DNA of 64,000 nucleotides from CAZGZD01 sp964401915 (GCA_964401915.1 CAYOAI010000003.1:1-64000); one strand, 5' to 3'. Counted from the stretch's first letter, positions 25,612 to 35,756 are shown. Notes: generated from the sequence alone by a model not told the origin. Translations and numbers: made by a program.

Positions 25612-27738
25612 ATGGACACATCTTTTAAACCACAAGAAATAGAGGAAGCGTTGTATAAAAAATGGGAGAAGCACAAGCTTTTTGAGGCTAATGTCGATCC
25701 AGCCAAAAAACCTTTCTCAATAATCCTTCCACCACCGAACGCAAATGCAGACTTACATATAGGACATGCGCCTTATGTGTATGAGGATGTGATGATAAGG
25801 TATCGACGTCTACGAGGATATGCGACCCTTTTTCTGCCTGGTGCGGACCATGCTGGCATTGAGACACAGTTTGTGTATGAAAAACACCTTAAAAAGCAAG
25901 GTAAAAGTAGATTCGATTTTAGCCGCGAGCAGCTTTTCTCAGATATTTGGGATTTTGTCATGTCCAATAGACACAATATGGAGAATCAGTTAAGGCGAAT
26001 GGGATTTGCACTGGACTGGTCAAAGAAAAAATTTACTATGGATCCGGAAATTGTCGAGGTGGTATACAACACATTTGAGGAAATGTTTAAAGAAGGGCTT
26101 ATCTATCGAGCAGAAAAACTCGTGAATTACTGCACACATTGTGGTACATCGTATTCTGATCTGGAGGTTGTCTATAAGGAGAAGGCAGACCCCCTGTACT
26201 ATATGAAGTATGGGCCTTTTACTGTCGCCACAGTACGCCCTGAGACCAAATTTGGCGATACAGCCGTCGCAGTGCATCCAGATGACCCTCGATATAAAAA
26301 ATATGTAGGTCAAAAGATTGAGGTTGAGGGGTTGATTGGGGTATTTACAATCAAAGTGGTCGCTGATTCGGCGGTTGATCCCAAGTTTGGGACAGGAGTG
26401 GTAAAGGTGACCCCTGCACATGACATGAACGACTGGGAGATTGCTAAGCGTCATAGCCTACCCCTTAAGCAGGTGATAGGGTTTGATGGACGCCTCAACG
26501 AGCTGACCGGCAAGTATACAGGGCTCACAGTTCACAGTGCCCGTGCGCAGATTACGGCCGATCTGGAGACACGCGGCCTTATGGAGAAGGTCGACTCAAA
26601 TTACTCACATAGAGTGGGGACGTGTTATCGATGTGGTCGTACGCTTGAGCCTTTGCCCAAAGAGCAATGGTTTGTAAAAGTCTCTTCTTTAATTAAAGCT
26701 GCCACGGAGTGGATCGATAGCGAGAAAGTCAAAGTCTATCCCAAGCGCTTTAAAAAGCAACTCATACTTATACTTGAAAATTTCATAGATTGGAATATCT
26801 CAAGACAAAATGTCTGGGGTATACGAATTCCAGCATATAAGTGTCAAAGTGAAAAAGGGGAGAACAAGTGGTTTGTAAGCGTAAAGCCTCCCAAAAAATG
26901 TGCAATCTGTGGAAAGTGCGAGTTTGAGCAGGACGAGGACACCTTCGACACATGGTTTTCATCTTCTCAATGGCCACACGCCACACTTAAGACGCAAAAA
27001 GATAAAAAGCTCTATGGCTATTTTTATCCCACATCTGTCATGGAGACTGGATACGATATACTGCGAGCGTGGGTTGCTCGGATGATCATGATGGGGTGGT
27101 TTATAACTCGCAAGCCTCAATTTGAAAATATATTTTTGCACGGAATGGTGCGGGACAAACATGGGGCAAAGATAAGCAAGTCAAAAGGAAATGTAATAAA
27201 TCCAATAGAGATCATTGAGAAGTATGGTGCCGATGCACTACGCGCAACACTACTTTTTGGAGTTGCCGAAGGAGCTGACGTATCGCTATCTGAGGATAAG
27301 GTACGTGCGATGCGGAATTTTGCCAATAAGGTGTGGAATATTGGGCGATTTATCAAGCTGTATGAGGTGCAAGATGACAAAAGAAAAGTGAAAAATGAAA
27401 AAGAAGAAAAAATACTGAATCAGTTGAAAACTGAGTTTAAAGACGTGAAGAGAAAATATATTCGCCATATGGATAATTATCGTTTCTCTAAGGCTCTTGA
27501 TCTTACGTATCAGTTTATCTGGCACAGGTTTGCCGATTATTATATAGAAGAGTTGAAAGAGGGGCTCAAAAGTGGTAATATTATGACTTACGACTCGTTG
27601 GTCGAAGTGTATAAAGAGTGTCTTGTACTTCTTCATCCATTTATGCCCTATGTGACAGATAGTGTATGGGGGCAGTTGAAAGGTCGGGATGAGTTCATCT
27701 TAAGCCAAAGCTTATTACACGAAAAAAATAAACAATGA
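25612..27738 (+). CDS. valS: Valyl-tRNA synthetase, short form
   Basis: Class Ia synthetase charging tRNA-Val. The HIGH motif appears as NADLHIGHA near residue 45, with GADHAGIETQ close by and the KMSKS motif as KISKSKGN near residue 522. Editing domain motifs (TVRPETKFGDTAVAVHPDD) are present. At 708 residues it is about 150-200 shorter than typical bacterial ValS and lacks the C-terminal coiled-coil arm. The stop overlaps the rpmH start (ATGA). The 178-base gap upstream holds small hairpins but no T-box signature. Confidence 0.93.
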   Translation: MDTSFKPQEIEEALYKKWEKHKLFEANVDPAKKPFSIILPPPNANADLHIGHAPYVYEDVMIRYRRLRGYATLFLPGADHAGIETQFVYEKHLKKQGKSRFDFSREQLFSDIWDFVMSNRHNMENQLRRMGFALDWSKKKFTMDPEIVEVVYNTFEEMFKEGLIYRAEKLVNYCTHCGTSYSDLEVVYKEKADPLYYMKYGPFTVATVRPETKFGDTAVAVHPDDPRYKKYVGQKIEVEGLIGVFTIKVVADSAVDPKFGTGVVKVTPAHDMNDWEIAKRHSLPLKQVIGFDGRLNELTGKYTGLTVHSARAQITADLETRGLMEKVDSNYSHRVGTCYRCGRTLEPLPKEQWFVKVSSLIKAATEWIDSEKVKVYPKRFKKQLILILENFIDWNISRQNVWGIRIPAYKCQSEKGENKWFVSVKPPKKCAICGKCEFEQDEDTFDTWFSSSQWPHATLKTQKDKKLYGYFYPTSVMETGYDILRAWVARMIMMGWFITRKPQFENIFLHGMVRDKHGAKISKSKGNVINPIEIIEKYGADALRATLLFGVAEGADVSLSEDKVRAMRNFANKVWNIGRFIKLYEVQDDKRKVKNEKEEKILNQLKTEFKDVKRKYIRHMDNYRFSKALDLTYQFIWHRFADYYIEELKEGLKSGNIMTYDSLVEVYKECLVLLHPFMPYVTDSVWGQLKGRDEFILSQSLLHEKNKQ

Positions 27739-27872
27739 AACGTACATATCAACCAAAAAAAGGCAAAAGAGTCAAAAAACATGGCTTTTTGACGAAAATG
27801 GCGACAGCCGATGGACGCGCAATCATAAAAAAAAGGCGCGCAAAGGGGCGCACAAGACTTGCTGTGGAGTAG
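27735..27872 (+). CDS. rpmH: 50S ribosomal protein L34
   Basis: 45 codons starting at 27735, overlapping the valS stop. The product begins MKRTYQPKKGKRVKKHGF and ends RAKGRTRLAVE, the canonical L34 pattern (KRTYQPS...RVKRKHGFRARM in other bacteria). Very basic, binds 23S rRNA in the large subunit. The usual next gene rnpA is absent; yidC follows after 29 bases. Confidence 0.95.
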   Translation: MKRTYQPKKGKRVKKHGFLTKMATADGRAIIKKRRAKGRTRLAVE

Positions 27873-27901
27873 ACGTACTCAGACTACAAAATATTTAATC
27901 T

Positions 27902-28717
27902 ATGGGATCTATCTATAATACGATTTTTGTGAATCCGATAACCAACATTCTTCTTTTTTTCTATCATTTTTTTTTGGTAATTAAGCTTCCTGGAGCATTT
28001 GGATTTTCAATAATCGCACTTACTGTATTTATAAGGCTTCTACTTCAACCCTTTTTTCACAAGCAGATGGAGACGGCGCAGAAGATGCAGAATCTGAAGC
28101 CGCATCTTGACAATCTAAGCAAAAAGCACGGCAAAGATAAGGCAAAAATGCAAGCGGAGCAAGCTCGACTTTTTCAAGAACATGGAGTCAATCCAGCAAG
28201 CGGGTGCCTTCTTATCATTATCCAGATTCCAGTATTCATCGCACTTTATAGAACTTTATTTAACCTCTTCTCTCATGGGCAAGTTCAGGTAATTCGCGAA
28301 CTCAATCAGCGTATTTATGCCCCATTTCTTAAGGTCGCGTCGATTGATCCTCACTTTTTTGGATTTAATCTTGCCGCGTCCCCAAAGTCTGCGCATATTT
28401 GGTATTACTACCTTATTCCTGTTGTCACAGGCCTTTTGCAGTATCTACTTACCACAATGACGATGCCTGCACCACAAAAATCAGCACTTGCCAAGGTCGA
28501 GAAAGATAAAGAGAAGTCCGATGATTCTGGAGACTTCCAAAAAGCGCTCAACACTCAGATGAAGTATGTATTTCCCGTCCTTATTGGGTGGTTTGCATAT
28601 AGCATGCCTGTTGGACTCTCTCTTTACTGGAACATATTTAGTATTTTTGGAATACTCCAACAGAGAGCACTAAAAGCTAAGACAGATAGTGCGTCAACTT
28701 TGAAGGGCGACAAATAA
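27902..28717 (+). CDS. yidC: YidC/Oxa1-family membrane protein insertase
   Basis: 271 residues, the short YidC form lacking a large periplasmic domain. Core motifs: PGAFGFSIIALTVFIRLLLQPFFHKQMETAQKMQ (near 30-65) with the groove Arg, then NPASGCLLIIIQIPVFIALYRTL near 98-118, and a final hydrophobic pair PVGLSLYWNIFSIFGILQQ. Inserts proteins into the cytoplasmic membrane. Operon order valS-rpmH-yidC-khpB; the canonical rpmH-rnpA-yidC-jag order minus rnpA. Confidence 0.92.
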   Translation: MGSIYNTIFVNPITNILLFFYHFFLVIKLPGAFGFSIIALTVFIRLLLQPFFHKQMETAQKMQNLKPHLDNLSKKHGKDKAKMQAEQARLFQEHGVNPASGCLLIIIQIPVFIALYRTLFNLFSHGQVQVIRELNQRIYAPFLKVASIDPHFFGFNLAASPKSAHIWYYYLIPVVTGLLQYLLTTMTMPAPQKSALAKVEKDKEKSDDSGDFQKALNTQMKYVFPVLIGWFAYSMPVGLSLYWNIFSIFGILQQRALKAKTDSASTLKGDK

Positions 28718-28745
28718 AGAATTTGAGTGTATACTATAAAGACTT

Positions 28746-29225
28746 ATGGACAAACTTGAAATCATCAAAAAAGAAGCGAATGATCTGGCATCAAAGCTTA
28801 TTGCGACATTTACACTCGATGTTACACTTGCGGATGAGATGTACCTTATCCACATCACATGTGATGCAGATGCGCCGACCATAATCGGACGCCATGGCGA
28901 GACAATCCGCGCATTCCAAAAAATTCTTGAGGTGGCATTTTATAAGCAATTTGGTGAACAAGTCAATATTTTGGTTGATGTGAATGATTATCGCACAAAA
29001 CAAAAAGAGAAGATCCATGAGATTACAGACAGATATGTGCAAAAGGCAACAGAGACGCGTGAACGTGCCTATGTACGTGGATTCTCAGCATTTGAGCGCA
29101 AGATCGCGCATGAGTATATAGTGGCCAACTATCCAGATCTTACATCTTATTCTGAGGGAGAAGGTCGAGATCGCCGCCTATATATCGACTTCAAAACCAA
29201 CTCTTCAACTCCACAAGCCGAGTAA
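28746..29225 (+). CDS. khpB: KH/R3H RNA-binding protein KhpB (Jag)
   Basis: 159 residues. The KH domain (about 35-95) shows IIGRHGETIRAFQKILEV and the R3H domain (about 105-155) RERAYVRGFSAFERKIAHEYI with the R-x3-H spacing. It lacks the N-terminal Jag_N domain of longer homologues, starting directly at the KH part. Family members bind RNA and affect cell elongation and division in Firmicutes. A TATAAA box 28735-28740 ends five bases before the ATG, suggesting an internal leaderless promoter besides read-through from yidC. Confidence 0.88.
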   Translation: MDKLEIIKKEANDLASKLIATFTLDVTLADEMYLIHITCDADAPTIIGRHGETIRAFQKILEVAFYKQFGEQVNILVDVNDYRTKQKEKIHEITDRYVQKATETRERAYVRGFSAFERKIAHEYIVANYPDLTSYSEGEGRDRRLYIDFKTNSSTPQAE

Positions 29226-29291
29226 AATCTTCAGCCTCCCAATTCGGTCGTATTGACTTTGTCGCCTTGATTTATGTAAGCTGTATATTGT

Positions 29292-32200
29292 ATGGCAGAT
29301 AGCACAAGTGAGAATGGAAATGGCAATGGCGGATCTGAACTTGATGGACTAAGGCAGCAAGCGAGTCAAGAAGCAATTGATAAGATACTTGAGGATCTGC
29401 GTGCGGCTATTCGCAATGCCCAGGAAATCGAGTTTGCTATAAAGGCGGCGCGACAGAGTGGAGCGAATATATCTGCCGAAGATATTCAAAAGTCAAAAGA
29501 TGCCGAAGACCAAAAGAGAAAATCTGTAATAAAAACAATTCTTGCAATACAAGAGGGTAGTACTACGTCCTCTGCAGATCAAGTACAGGGTGCGATCAAT
29601 AATGAATTTGGAGTTGCGCTCATTAAAAAAATTGGAGAGACTATCGAGCTTGATGAGATTACCCCACAAGCAACTCCTGAGATCTTTGATATTATCAAAA
29701 AAGCAATTGATGGCGAAATTACTGATTTTGAAGGACTCAAGATTGCATATCAGAGTAGCCCTTTGTCACATTCGTCATCTGCGCTTGCTGAGCAAGCCAG
29801 AGGTGCGTTTAGGGATATAGGACGAGCATATGCACCTGAGCCACAGGTAGATGCAGTTTTTAGATCTCCAGCAGAGGCACAAGTAGAAGGGCCAATCATT
29901 GTTAATGAAGATTCTTCAGAAGAAGCTGAGATGCTTAACCCTGTGTTAAGGAGAAGGCGGCATACTATGTCAGATAATGAAGATCAAAGACGTGCGCTTG
30001 CAGAATCAGGATTTGATCCAGTCTCTTACGCCATATTTGACCAAAATTGGTCGCAAGGGTATAGTACATATTTCGAACAAACTCCAGAAGATCGAGCCCG
30101 AATACGTAAATTTTATGATGTAAACGAATTTACTGCTTGGACAAAGATACAGATAATAAAAACCATTGACCCAAGCCTATTATCTCCTGAGGTTGAAAAT
30201 CTTTTACTAAATGGCCAGGGGGGTATTCCACAAGTAAATGAAGCGCATCGTCGTCTTGATCCATTGCTCAAAAAACTTCAAAAGGATGGCAAATTTACAG
30301 AGGAGTTGAGGCTTAAGGCAAGTAAAGATATGCAAGATGATATTGTGACTACATTTGGGACTATTTATCAATCACTTTCTGACAAAAGTCCGAAGGAGCT
30401 ATTTGAAGAGTATGAACGGCGCGGCTATTGGGAGGCGCCGGAGGTAGTATTTGACAAGATGACAAAGTTATTTGAGCAGATTATCAAGCAGTCAGACTTA
30501 AAGGGAGGGCTTGATGAAAACTTTAAATTTTTTATGCCTGCCTACCAAAAAGAAGCTGTGATTAGACGCACCAAAGAAGGCAAGGAATTCTATCCAACGA
30601 GCTCAACAATTGGCTACGAAGAGGTGTCGCTGCAGAATTTTCTGCGGGGTACATATACTTTGGCCGAGCATATGAGAAATACTCTTAAATATGTGAGCAA
30701 TATAAAAAGCATATCTCTTAGGACGCCTGATAAAGAAAAAAATGGTGGATATTGGGCGCAGATGAAAAATTACGCAGACGAGCTTGAGTCAACCGACATT
30801 GATACAATAATGCAACTGCCTGGAGCGGATATGTTCAATAGCGCTCACCAATTATATGTGCATCACGTACAGGAGGAGCTTGCTCGTACCAACTGGACTC
30901 ATGAGGAGGCTACATTTTCTCGTGACGTACAGAATGTGTTTGATAAGATGCAGCAGAAAGTACTCAATGAACTCGAGGAGCTTTTTCCAGATAGAAATGA
31001 TCATGAAAGACGTTTGGCTATCAATATTGGGACAGGTATAGCTCGAGGTGTGATGCTGACTGAGGTCGAAGCGGCAGCTTGGGCTGATCCAGTATTCGCC
31101 CTTGATGATTGGTCTGCGAGAACAACAAGCTATTACACAACAGATGCGCACTCACTGCAAGCCTTGAACCCTATTCATGCGATGTTTTTTCAGGTCAAAT
31201 TCCAAGGTTGGTCTCAGCTTTTATTTCTACCCGTTTCTTACAACAAAAAAAGATCTTGGGGTGATTTGGTTTATGATCACAAGAAATTGTGGAAAAAGGC
31301 TGAGCAGTATAAAAAAGCTTATCAGGCGGGTACAAATGCTTATAAAACAGATGGCAAGCGCAAGCGGCCAGATGAGGAAAAGCTTTTTATCGAACTTATG
31401 CCAAATATTTCTCGAGTTGGCGGATATCACAGCACTCATGGGCTACGTACACAGATTCCGCTTAATGAAGGGCATTATGTATACAAAACCAAAATTGATG
31501 ATGATGGTAATGAGTATATGACAAACAAGACAGATTATCTCAAGACATGGAAAGCCTTAGAGGGAATTGGATTTGAGAGCGTATATCATTATGCTGATAT
31601 TATAATAGGTAAAGATACTGCATTTTTGGGGCTTTCAGGCGGCAATACAAAAGAGAGAGATCAGCTATTCACCTATCTTTTTGACAAGTTCATTAAAAAT
31701 GATAAATCTTCAATAAAGACTTTATCACAAGAGGTAAATAGATTAAGACACGATAAAGAAGTAACCCGTCTTGTTGATGATCTTTATAAAGATAATAGGC
31801 TTTATATGGATCGAGATGAAGCAATAGAGGTGGAGATATATCAGCGCATACTTCATCGCGCATTGGCTGGAATACTCGCTCAGCGCTTGCCGGCCAAATT
31901 TGCAATTCTTGAGAGATCAAGGATGACTAAGAATGGAGAGTATGCTTGGCGTAGACTCAGACAGAATACCAATTTATCTCCGGCGGAGTTTAGCGCTGCA
32001 TTGGCTGATATTAGCCTTGTGCAGACAAAAAAAAGACTTGAGACATCGGAGATGATGAGGGCGTATCTTGAGCAAAATGTCAAGAAGGGTGAAAATCATG
32101 TTTTAGCAGATTTGCCAATAGATAATTACTTTATAGACGAAAGTATTTTGAGTGATTACCTAAAGCACAAACTGAAAGGGATTGACGACGGACGAATAAG

Positions 32201-33071
32201 TAACGCCATCAAGGTCTATCGAGAACTAGATAAGCTATATCTTAAAAATGATGATGTATTAGATCGGTACGCTCAACTGTTGAGGCGGCATGATTGTCGA
32301 GGCAAAGAGACTATGGAGCGTGGGTTTCCATTTCAGATTGCTGCTGAGGAGATAGCTAATGAATTTTGCAATTATAGCGCTACTGGTCCAAAGACTTTAC
32401 CTCGACTACTCTTTGACCTTGATCTTGCTGAAAAATCAGTCTCAGATACAATTGGAGGCTGGCTTAGTTTGCTCAAAAAGACAGCTGCTCACCCTGGAGA
32501 TATGTCCAAGTTGGGCGAAGGTCTAAAGACTGTGCAGCGTGGGCTTGCCGAGACCACAAATTCAGAGCGGGGATACAATGTGGTTCATTTTTTGGCCCAA
32601 CAGGCCGTGACATATTTCAAAAAAGATACTGCTGCACGAAATATTTTTACCCAATTCTTCAGAATAGGGAAGAAGAACTCAATTGCAGCTGAAGCATTGG
32701 GCCCTGCTCTCACACGGGAAGTATGGGAGTGGGAAGTGAGTGATATTCGTCAATTTGCATTGATGCTTGAGAAGGATGGAGCTCTTTCGAAAGATGGTCG
32801 CGCTTACGAAAAGACACCGAATACATATAAAATGGACAGAATTATACACATTCCAGGTACGAATATACACTTTAAAGCAGGTAAAAAACATGGAATCAAG
32901 CCCGATTACGACTTTTCAACAAAAGATCTTCTCAAGAAATCAGGAGGCACCTACCGACATGTGGTATATGAGATGCTCAATAAATATATACCGCTTTTTG
33001 TCGCTTTATTGCTTTATCAATATATCAGGAAAGCTTTTGAGGAGTCGACTGGCGAAGAGCAGAAGCATTAA
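29292..33071 (+). CDS. Giant orphan protein with C-terminal membrane anchor
   Basis: 1259 residues that I cannot assign. The first 240 residues are charged, Gln/Glu-rich and probably partly disordered or coiled. The middle (270-1180) is predicted mostly helical, rich in charged residues, with no catalytic motif I recognise. A single transmembrane helix lies close to the C-terminus (YIPLFVALLLYQYIRKAF, about 1233-1250), so the bulk would sit in the cytoplasm as a tail-anchored protein. It precedes a VirB2-like gene and a VirB6-like gene, hinting at a role in an envelope machine. No nucleotide-binding P-loop seen. Confidence 0.6.
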   Translation: MADSTSENGNGNGGSELDGLRQQASQEAIDKILEDLRAAIRNAQEIEFAIKAARQSGANISAEDIQKSKDAEDQKRKSVIKTILAIQEGSTTSSADQVQGAINNEFGVALIKKIGETIELDEITPQATPEIFDIIKKAIDGEITDFEGLKIAYQSSPLSHSSSALAEQARGAFRDIGRAYAPEPQVDAVFRSPAEAQVEGPIIVNEDSSEEAEMLNPVLRRRRHTMSDNEDQRRALAESGFDPVSYAIFDQNWSQGYSTYFEQTPEDRARIRKFYDVNEFTAWTKIQIIKTIDPSLLSPEVENLLLNGQGGIPQVNEAHRRLDPLLKKLQKDGKFTEELRLKASKDMQDDIVTTFGTIYQSLSDKSPKELFEEYERRGYWEAPEVVFDKMTKLFEQIIKQSDLKGGLDENFKFFMPAYQKEAVIRRTKEGKEFYPTSSTIGYEEVSLQNFLRGTYTLAEHMRNTLKYVSNIKSISLRTPDKEKNGGYWAQMKNYADELESTDIDTIMQLPGADMFNSAHQLYVHHVQEELARTNWTHEEATFSRDVQNVFDKMQQKVLNELEELFPDRNDHERRLAINIGTGIARGVMLTEVEAAAWADPVFALDDWSARTTSYYTTDAHSLQALNPIHAMFFQVKFQGWSQLLFLPVSYNKKRSWGDLVYDHKKLWKKAEQYKKAYQAGTNAYKTDGKRKRPDEEKLFIELMPNISRVGGYHSTHGLRTQIPLNEGHYVYKTKIDDDGNEYMTNKTDYLKTWKALEGIGFESVYHYADIIIGKDTAFLGLSGGNTKERDQLFTYLFDKFIKNDKSSIKTLSQEVNRLRHDKEVTRLVDDLYKDNRLYMDRDEAIEVEIYQRILHRALAGILAQRLPAKFAILERSRMTKNGEYAWRRLRQNTNLSPAEFSAALADISLVQTKKRLETSEMMRAYLEQNVKKGENHVLADLPIDNYFIDESILSDYLKHKLKGIDDGRISNAIKVYRELDKLYLKNDDVLDRYAQLLRRHDCRGKETMERGFPFQIAAEEIANEFCNYSATGPKTLPRLLFDLDLAEKSVSDTIGGWLSLLKKTAAHPGDMSKLGEGLKTVQRGLAETTNSERGYNVVHFLAQQAVTYFKKDTAARNIFTQFFRIGKKNSIAAEALGPALTREVWEWEVSDIRQFALMLEKDGALSKDGRAYEKTPNTYKMDRIIHIPGTNIHFKAGKKHGIKPDYDFSTKDLLKKSGGTYRHVVYEMLNKYIPLFVALLLYQYIRKAFEESTGEEQKH

Positions 33072-33128
33072 ATGAATTCGTCAATTTACCTTTATTCTTA
33101 TTTATACTAAAATAGTAGACATCATTAT

Positions 33129-33908
33129 ATGAAAAAGACTTTTTTCATTATCGCGACATTTGCTTTTTCTTTCATTGTGGGTGTATTCATATCTCAAAAT
33201 AGCATTGTGAATGCTCAGAATCAACTACCAATTGAGGCGGAAAAGGGTATAGTGCCTATACCAGGCGCAACATGTGGTGATGCGAATAACCCCTTTATTC
33301 AACAATGCTGTGTTGATCCAGTACAGCCATCAATTGATGAAGAGCTTGATAAAATAGTTCCTGATTTTGGATGTTTGCCTGTAATACACGCTTGTCTGAC
33401 TGATATACCTAAAAAATTTGGTGAAACAATAGGAAATATTGGTTTTGTCAAAGATTTAGTTCATCTTGAAAAAGATAATGGAGTGAATCCTTGTATAAAC
33501 GGTACTCCAAGCAGCACCGATCAAGAAAATTGTATATGTGAAAAGTCTGTGCCCTCATCAAAAGTACTCTGTGACAAGTATCTCAAGGGAACTCGAGAGT
33601 ATAGTGGTTGTGTAGCATGTTCGCGAGGTGGAGTGTGGACGGGTATGGGATGTATTCGTACAGATCTCAATCAATTTATCGTGCAGAATGTGATGACGAC
33701 AGGTGTAGGATTTGCTGGTGTGATAAGCCTATTCTGCATAATCTACTCTGCATACTTATTGCAGTTTTCAGGCGGCAATCCAGAGCGGATCAAGAAAGCA
33801 CGCGAAAGCCTTACCGCATGTCTCACAGGGCTTCTGATTGTGATATTCGCTGTATTTATACTACAGGTGATAGGCGTGAATATACTGCATATACCTGGGT
33901 TTAGTTAA
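33129..33908 (+). CDS. Secreted Cys-rich protein with VirB2-like C-terminal domain
   Basis: 259 residues. A signal peptide (residues 1-30, FFIIATFAFSFIVGVFIS) leads to a Cys-rich outer domain with about 14 cysteines (for example QQCCVDP, NCICEKS, CVACSRGG), then two helices (185-208 and 228-250) around the loop FSGGNPERIKKARESL. The C-terminal half thus matches the small pilin-like genes at 15696, 16061 and 38380. Architecture suggests a surface-exposed disulfide-bonded head on a pilin-type base. TATACT at 33103-33108 gives a leader of about 14 bases. Confidence 0.6.
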   Translation: MKKTFFIIATFAFSFIVGVFISQNSIVNAQNQLPIEAEKGIVPIPGATCGDANNPFIQQCCVDPVQPSIDEELDKIVPDFGCLPVIHACLTDIPKKFGETIGNIGFVKDLVHLEKDNGVNPCINGTPSSTDQENCICEKSVPSSKVLCDKYLKGTREYSGCVACSRGGVWTGMGCIRTDLNQFIVQNVMTTGVGFAGVISLFCIIYSAYLLQFSGGNPERIKKARESLTACLTGLLIVIFAVFILQVIGVNILHIPGFS

Positions 33909-33947
33909 GATTGAAAGTGGGCTGTGGATAAGAATCTAAATACTCGT

Positions 33948-33964
33948 AAAAGCTTAGAGCTTTT
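33948..33964. terminator. Bidirectional hairpin terminator
   Basis: AAAAGCT-TAG-AGCTTTT is followed by T on the plus strand and, by symmetry, preceded by A, in the 156-base gap between convergent genes. A further hairpin AGTTTT-CAG-AAAACT lies near 34030-34047 next to the stop of the VirB6-like gene. Confidence 0.5.
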
Positions 33965-34064
33965 TAAAAATTACAACTCCCCCTTATTTCACTATTTTCT
34001 TAGGAAGTAATAGTTTCTTAAATTGAAGAAGTTTTCAGAAAACTTTATTGATCAATTATGACCC

Positions 34065-35702
34065 TTAGTGAGCATTTGGATCATGATCAGGTTTCTTCTC
34101 ATCTGGTCCGACCACCTGAGAAAGCCCAGGCACTTTCCTCATGACATTCTTCATAGGTCCAGGCAGATAGTGTAATCCAAAGGCAAACGATGAGTATCGA
34201 GAAAGTATACCTTGCCCAGTCTGCCCTGCAGCTGCTGATCCTCCGAAGAAGAGTCCGGCCCCGACTTTGAATGGAGATTCTTTAAGTCCGATAAGCTTCT
34301 TGACTGATTTTACTACGTCTGGAATCATAAAAAGTATACCAATACCAATAAGTGTAGTAAGCCCACCAGGTGCGCTTTGGGTGCTGTGGATAAATGGCGC
34401 TTGCCAAAATGGCTTAGCAGATGGACTTACACCTGCATTGGTGACGATTGTTGAGACGATGATCATACCAATCACAATGGGGAAAGTGGCAAGGTCAGCC
34501 AACAGAGTTTTGATCCATTTGCTGAATGCCTTCTGACCTGGCACAGCCTCAAGAAGAAGTATGACTGGTGCAAATATAGTCGCCAAGATAATCCTAAGGT
34601 ATGCAAAAAAAAGCAAGAAAAATATCCTAAAAAATACCAATACACCAGTGAAAAGTAGAACAATAAGTGAAAGAATTAAAGGAGCCATAAGTCCAACTAT
34701 AGGTAAAAGAATTAATCCAAAATAAACAGCTAGAATAGTTTTTAATGCGCCGAAAACTACCTGCACATTTCCAATATCACCATCTATAATTCCACCTATA
34801 GGGCTTATGATTAAGACCCTCAATACAACAAGAGAAAGTATGCCGCGGATCATCCAGTTTACCGCTGTAGGCATCATATCAAACATAGCTGCCCCAACCT
34901 GTAGGATATTACTGTTGAAAAAAACTAAATCAAATAAAGATGAGGAATCTCCTGAAAATACTTTATTGGTATATGATTGAACATCAATATTAAAAACAGT
35001 GTTTTTAGACAATACCGATATCACGATCGATGAGGAGAGATACATCATATCGATGAAAAATCCAACTATTGCAAAAGAGAAGGTAATAAGAACAAGTGTG
35101 ATGACAATACGGGGGAGTGAGTTCTCGATATTCACGACCGTATTTTGATCGAGTTTAGTTCGAAACATTACCATAAAGCCAATTGCAAAAAGAACAAGGA
35201 CAAGGAACAAATACGATACATCTCTAAACACTTTCCAAAGAGGTAGTAGTGGCTTCATGGCTGCAAATCCCACTCCTTCTGCCGCATAAGTATGGGGCAC
35301 AAATCCGGCATTTGAAAGACTACTGTATGCCCAATACATTCCAGAGGCCGGAGGATTTGCATAGGGAAGACTAATGAGTTTTGCCATACCTCCAAATGCA
35401 CTATGATCAAAATTGCGATCTCCGTCTGCTGGATTATCAGTACAGGCTTCACCAATAAGTCCACATATACCTGCGCGGAAAATGGCAACTTGCTTTTTCC
35501 CAAAATCACTTTTTTGGTATTTTGGATCATTGAGCTTTCTATATACTTCAGCTCGTGTTACCTTGACTGGATCATATGTGGGCTCTTTGGGCTTATCTTT
35601 ATTGAATAAAAAGATAAAGAAGCTAATGACGATTGTATAGACTGCGACAACAAGAAAGGCCTTGCGCGATAGACTTTGGACTTTATTTAGAAAAGCAAGC
35701 AT
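34065..35702 (-). CDS. VirB6/TrbL-like polytopic membrane protein
   Basis: 545 residues. One N-terminal helix (about 15-33), an outside domain of roughly 120 residues with two cysteines (GICGLIGEACTDN), then about seven further helices between residues 165 and 460, and a cytoplasmic Gly/Pro-rich tail. Long hydrophobic blocks such as LFLVLVLFAIGFMVMF and the central helix cluster are typical of VirB6/TrbL channel proteins of type IV secretion systems. Proximity to VirB2-like genes supports this; no sequence signature is decisive. Followed upstream by two peptidase-like genes read in the same direction. Confidence 0.6.
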   Translation of the reverse strand: MLAFLNKVQSLSRKAFLVVAVYTIVISFFIFLFNKDKPKEPTYDPVKVTRAEVYRKLNDPKYQKSDFGKKQVAIFRAGICGLIGEACTDNPADGDRNFDHSAFGGMAKLISLPYANPPASGMYWAYSSLSNAGFVPHTYAAEGVGFAAMKPLLPLWKVFRDVSYLFLVLVLFAIGFMVMFRTKLDQNTVVNIENSLPRIVITLVLITFSFAIVGFFIDMMYLSSSIVISVLSKNTVFNIDVQSYTNKVFSGDSSSLFDLVFFNSNILQVGAAMFDMMPTAVNWMIRGILSLVVLRVLIISPIGGIIDGDIGNVQVVFGALKTILAVYFGLILLPIVGLMAPLILSLIVLLFTGVLVFFRIFFLLFFAYLRIILATIFAPVILLLEAVPGQKAFSKWIKTLLADLATFPIVIGMIIVSTIVTNAGVSPSAKPFWQAPFIHSTQSAPGGLTTLIGIGILFMIPDVVKSVKKLIGLKESPFKVGAGLFFGGSAAAGQTGQGILSRYSSFAFGLHYLPGPMKNVMRKVPGLSQVVGPDEKKPDHDPNAH

Positions 35703-35756
35703 AGACTCATTGTAGGGAAACTATGGATATAAAGTCAATACGACAATAAGATTATG

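Noticed and set aside
34065..35702. Possible integrated prophage or conjugative element boundaries near the VirB6-like gene
   Set aside because: No integrase, relaxase, att-like direct repeats or phage structural genes could be found around the cluster.
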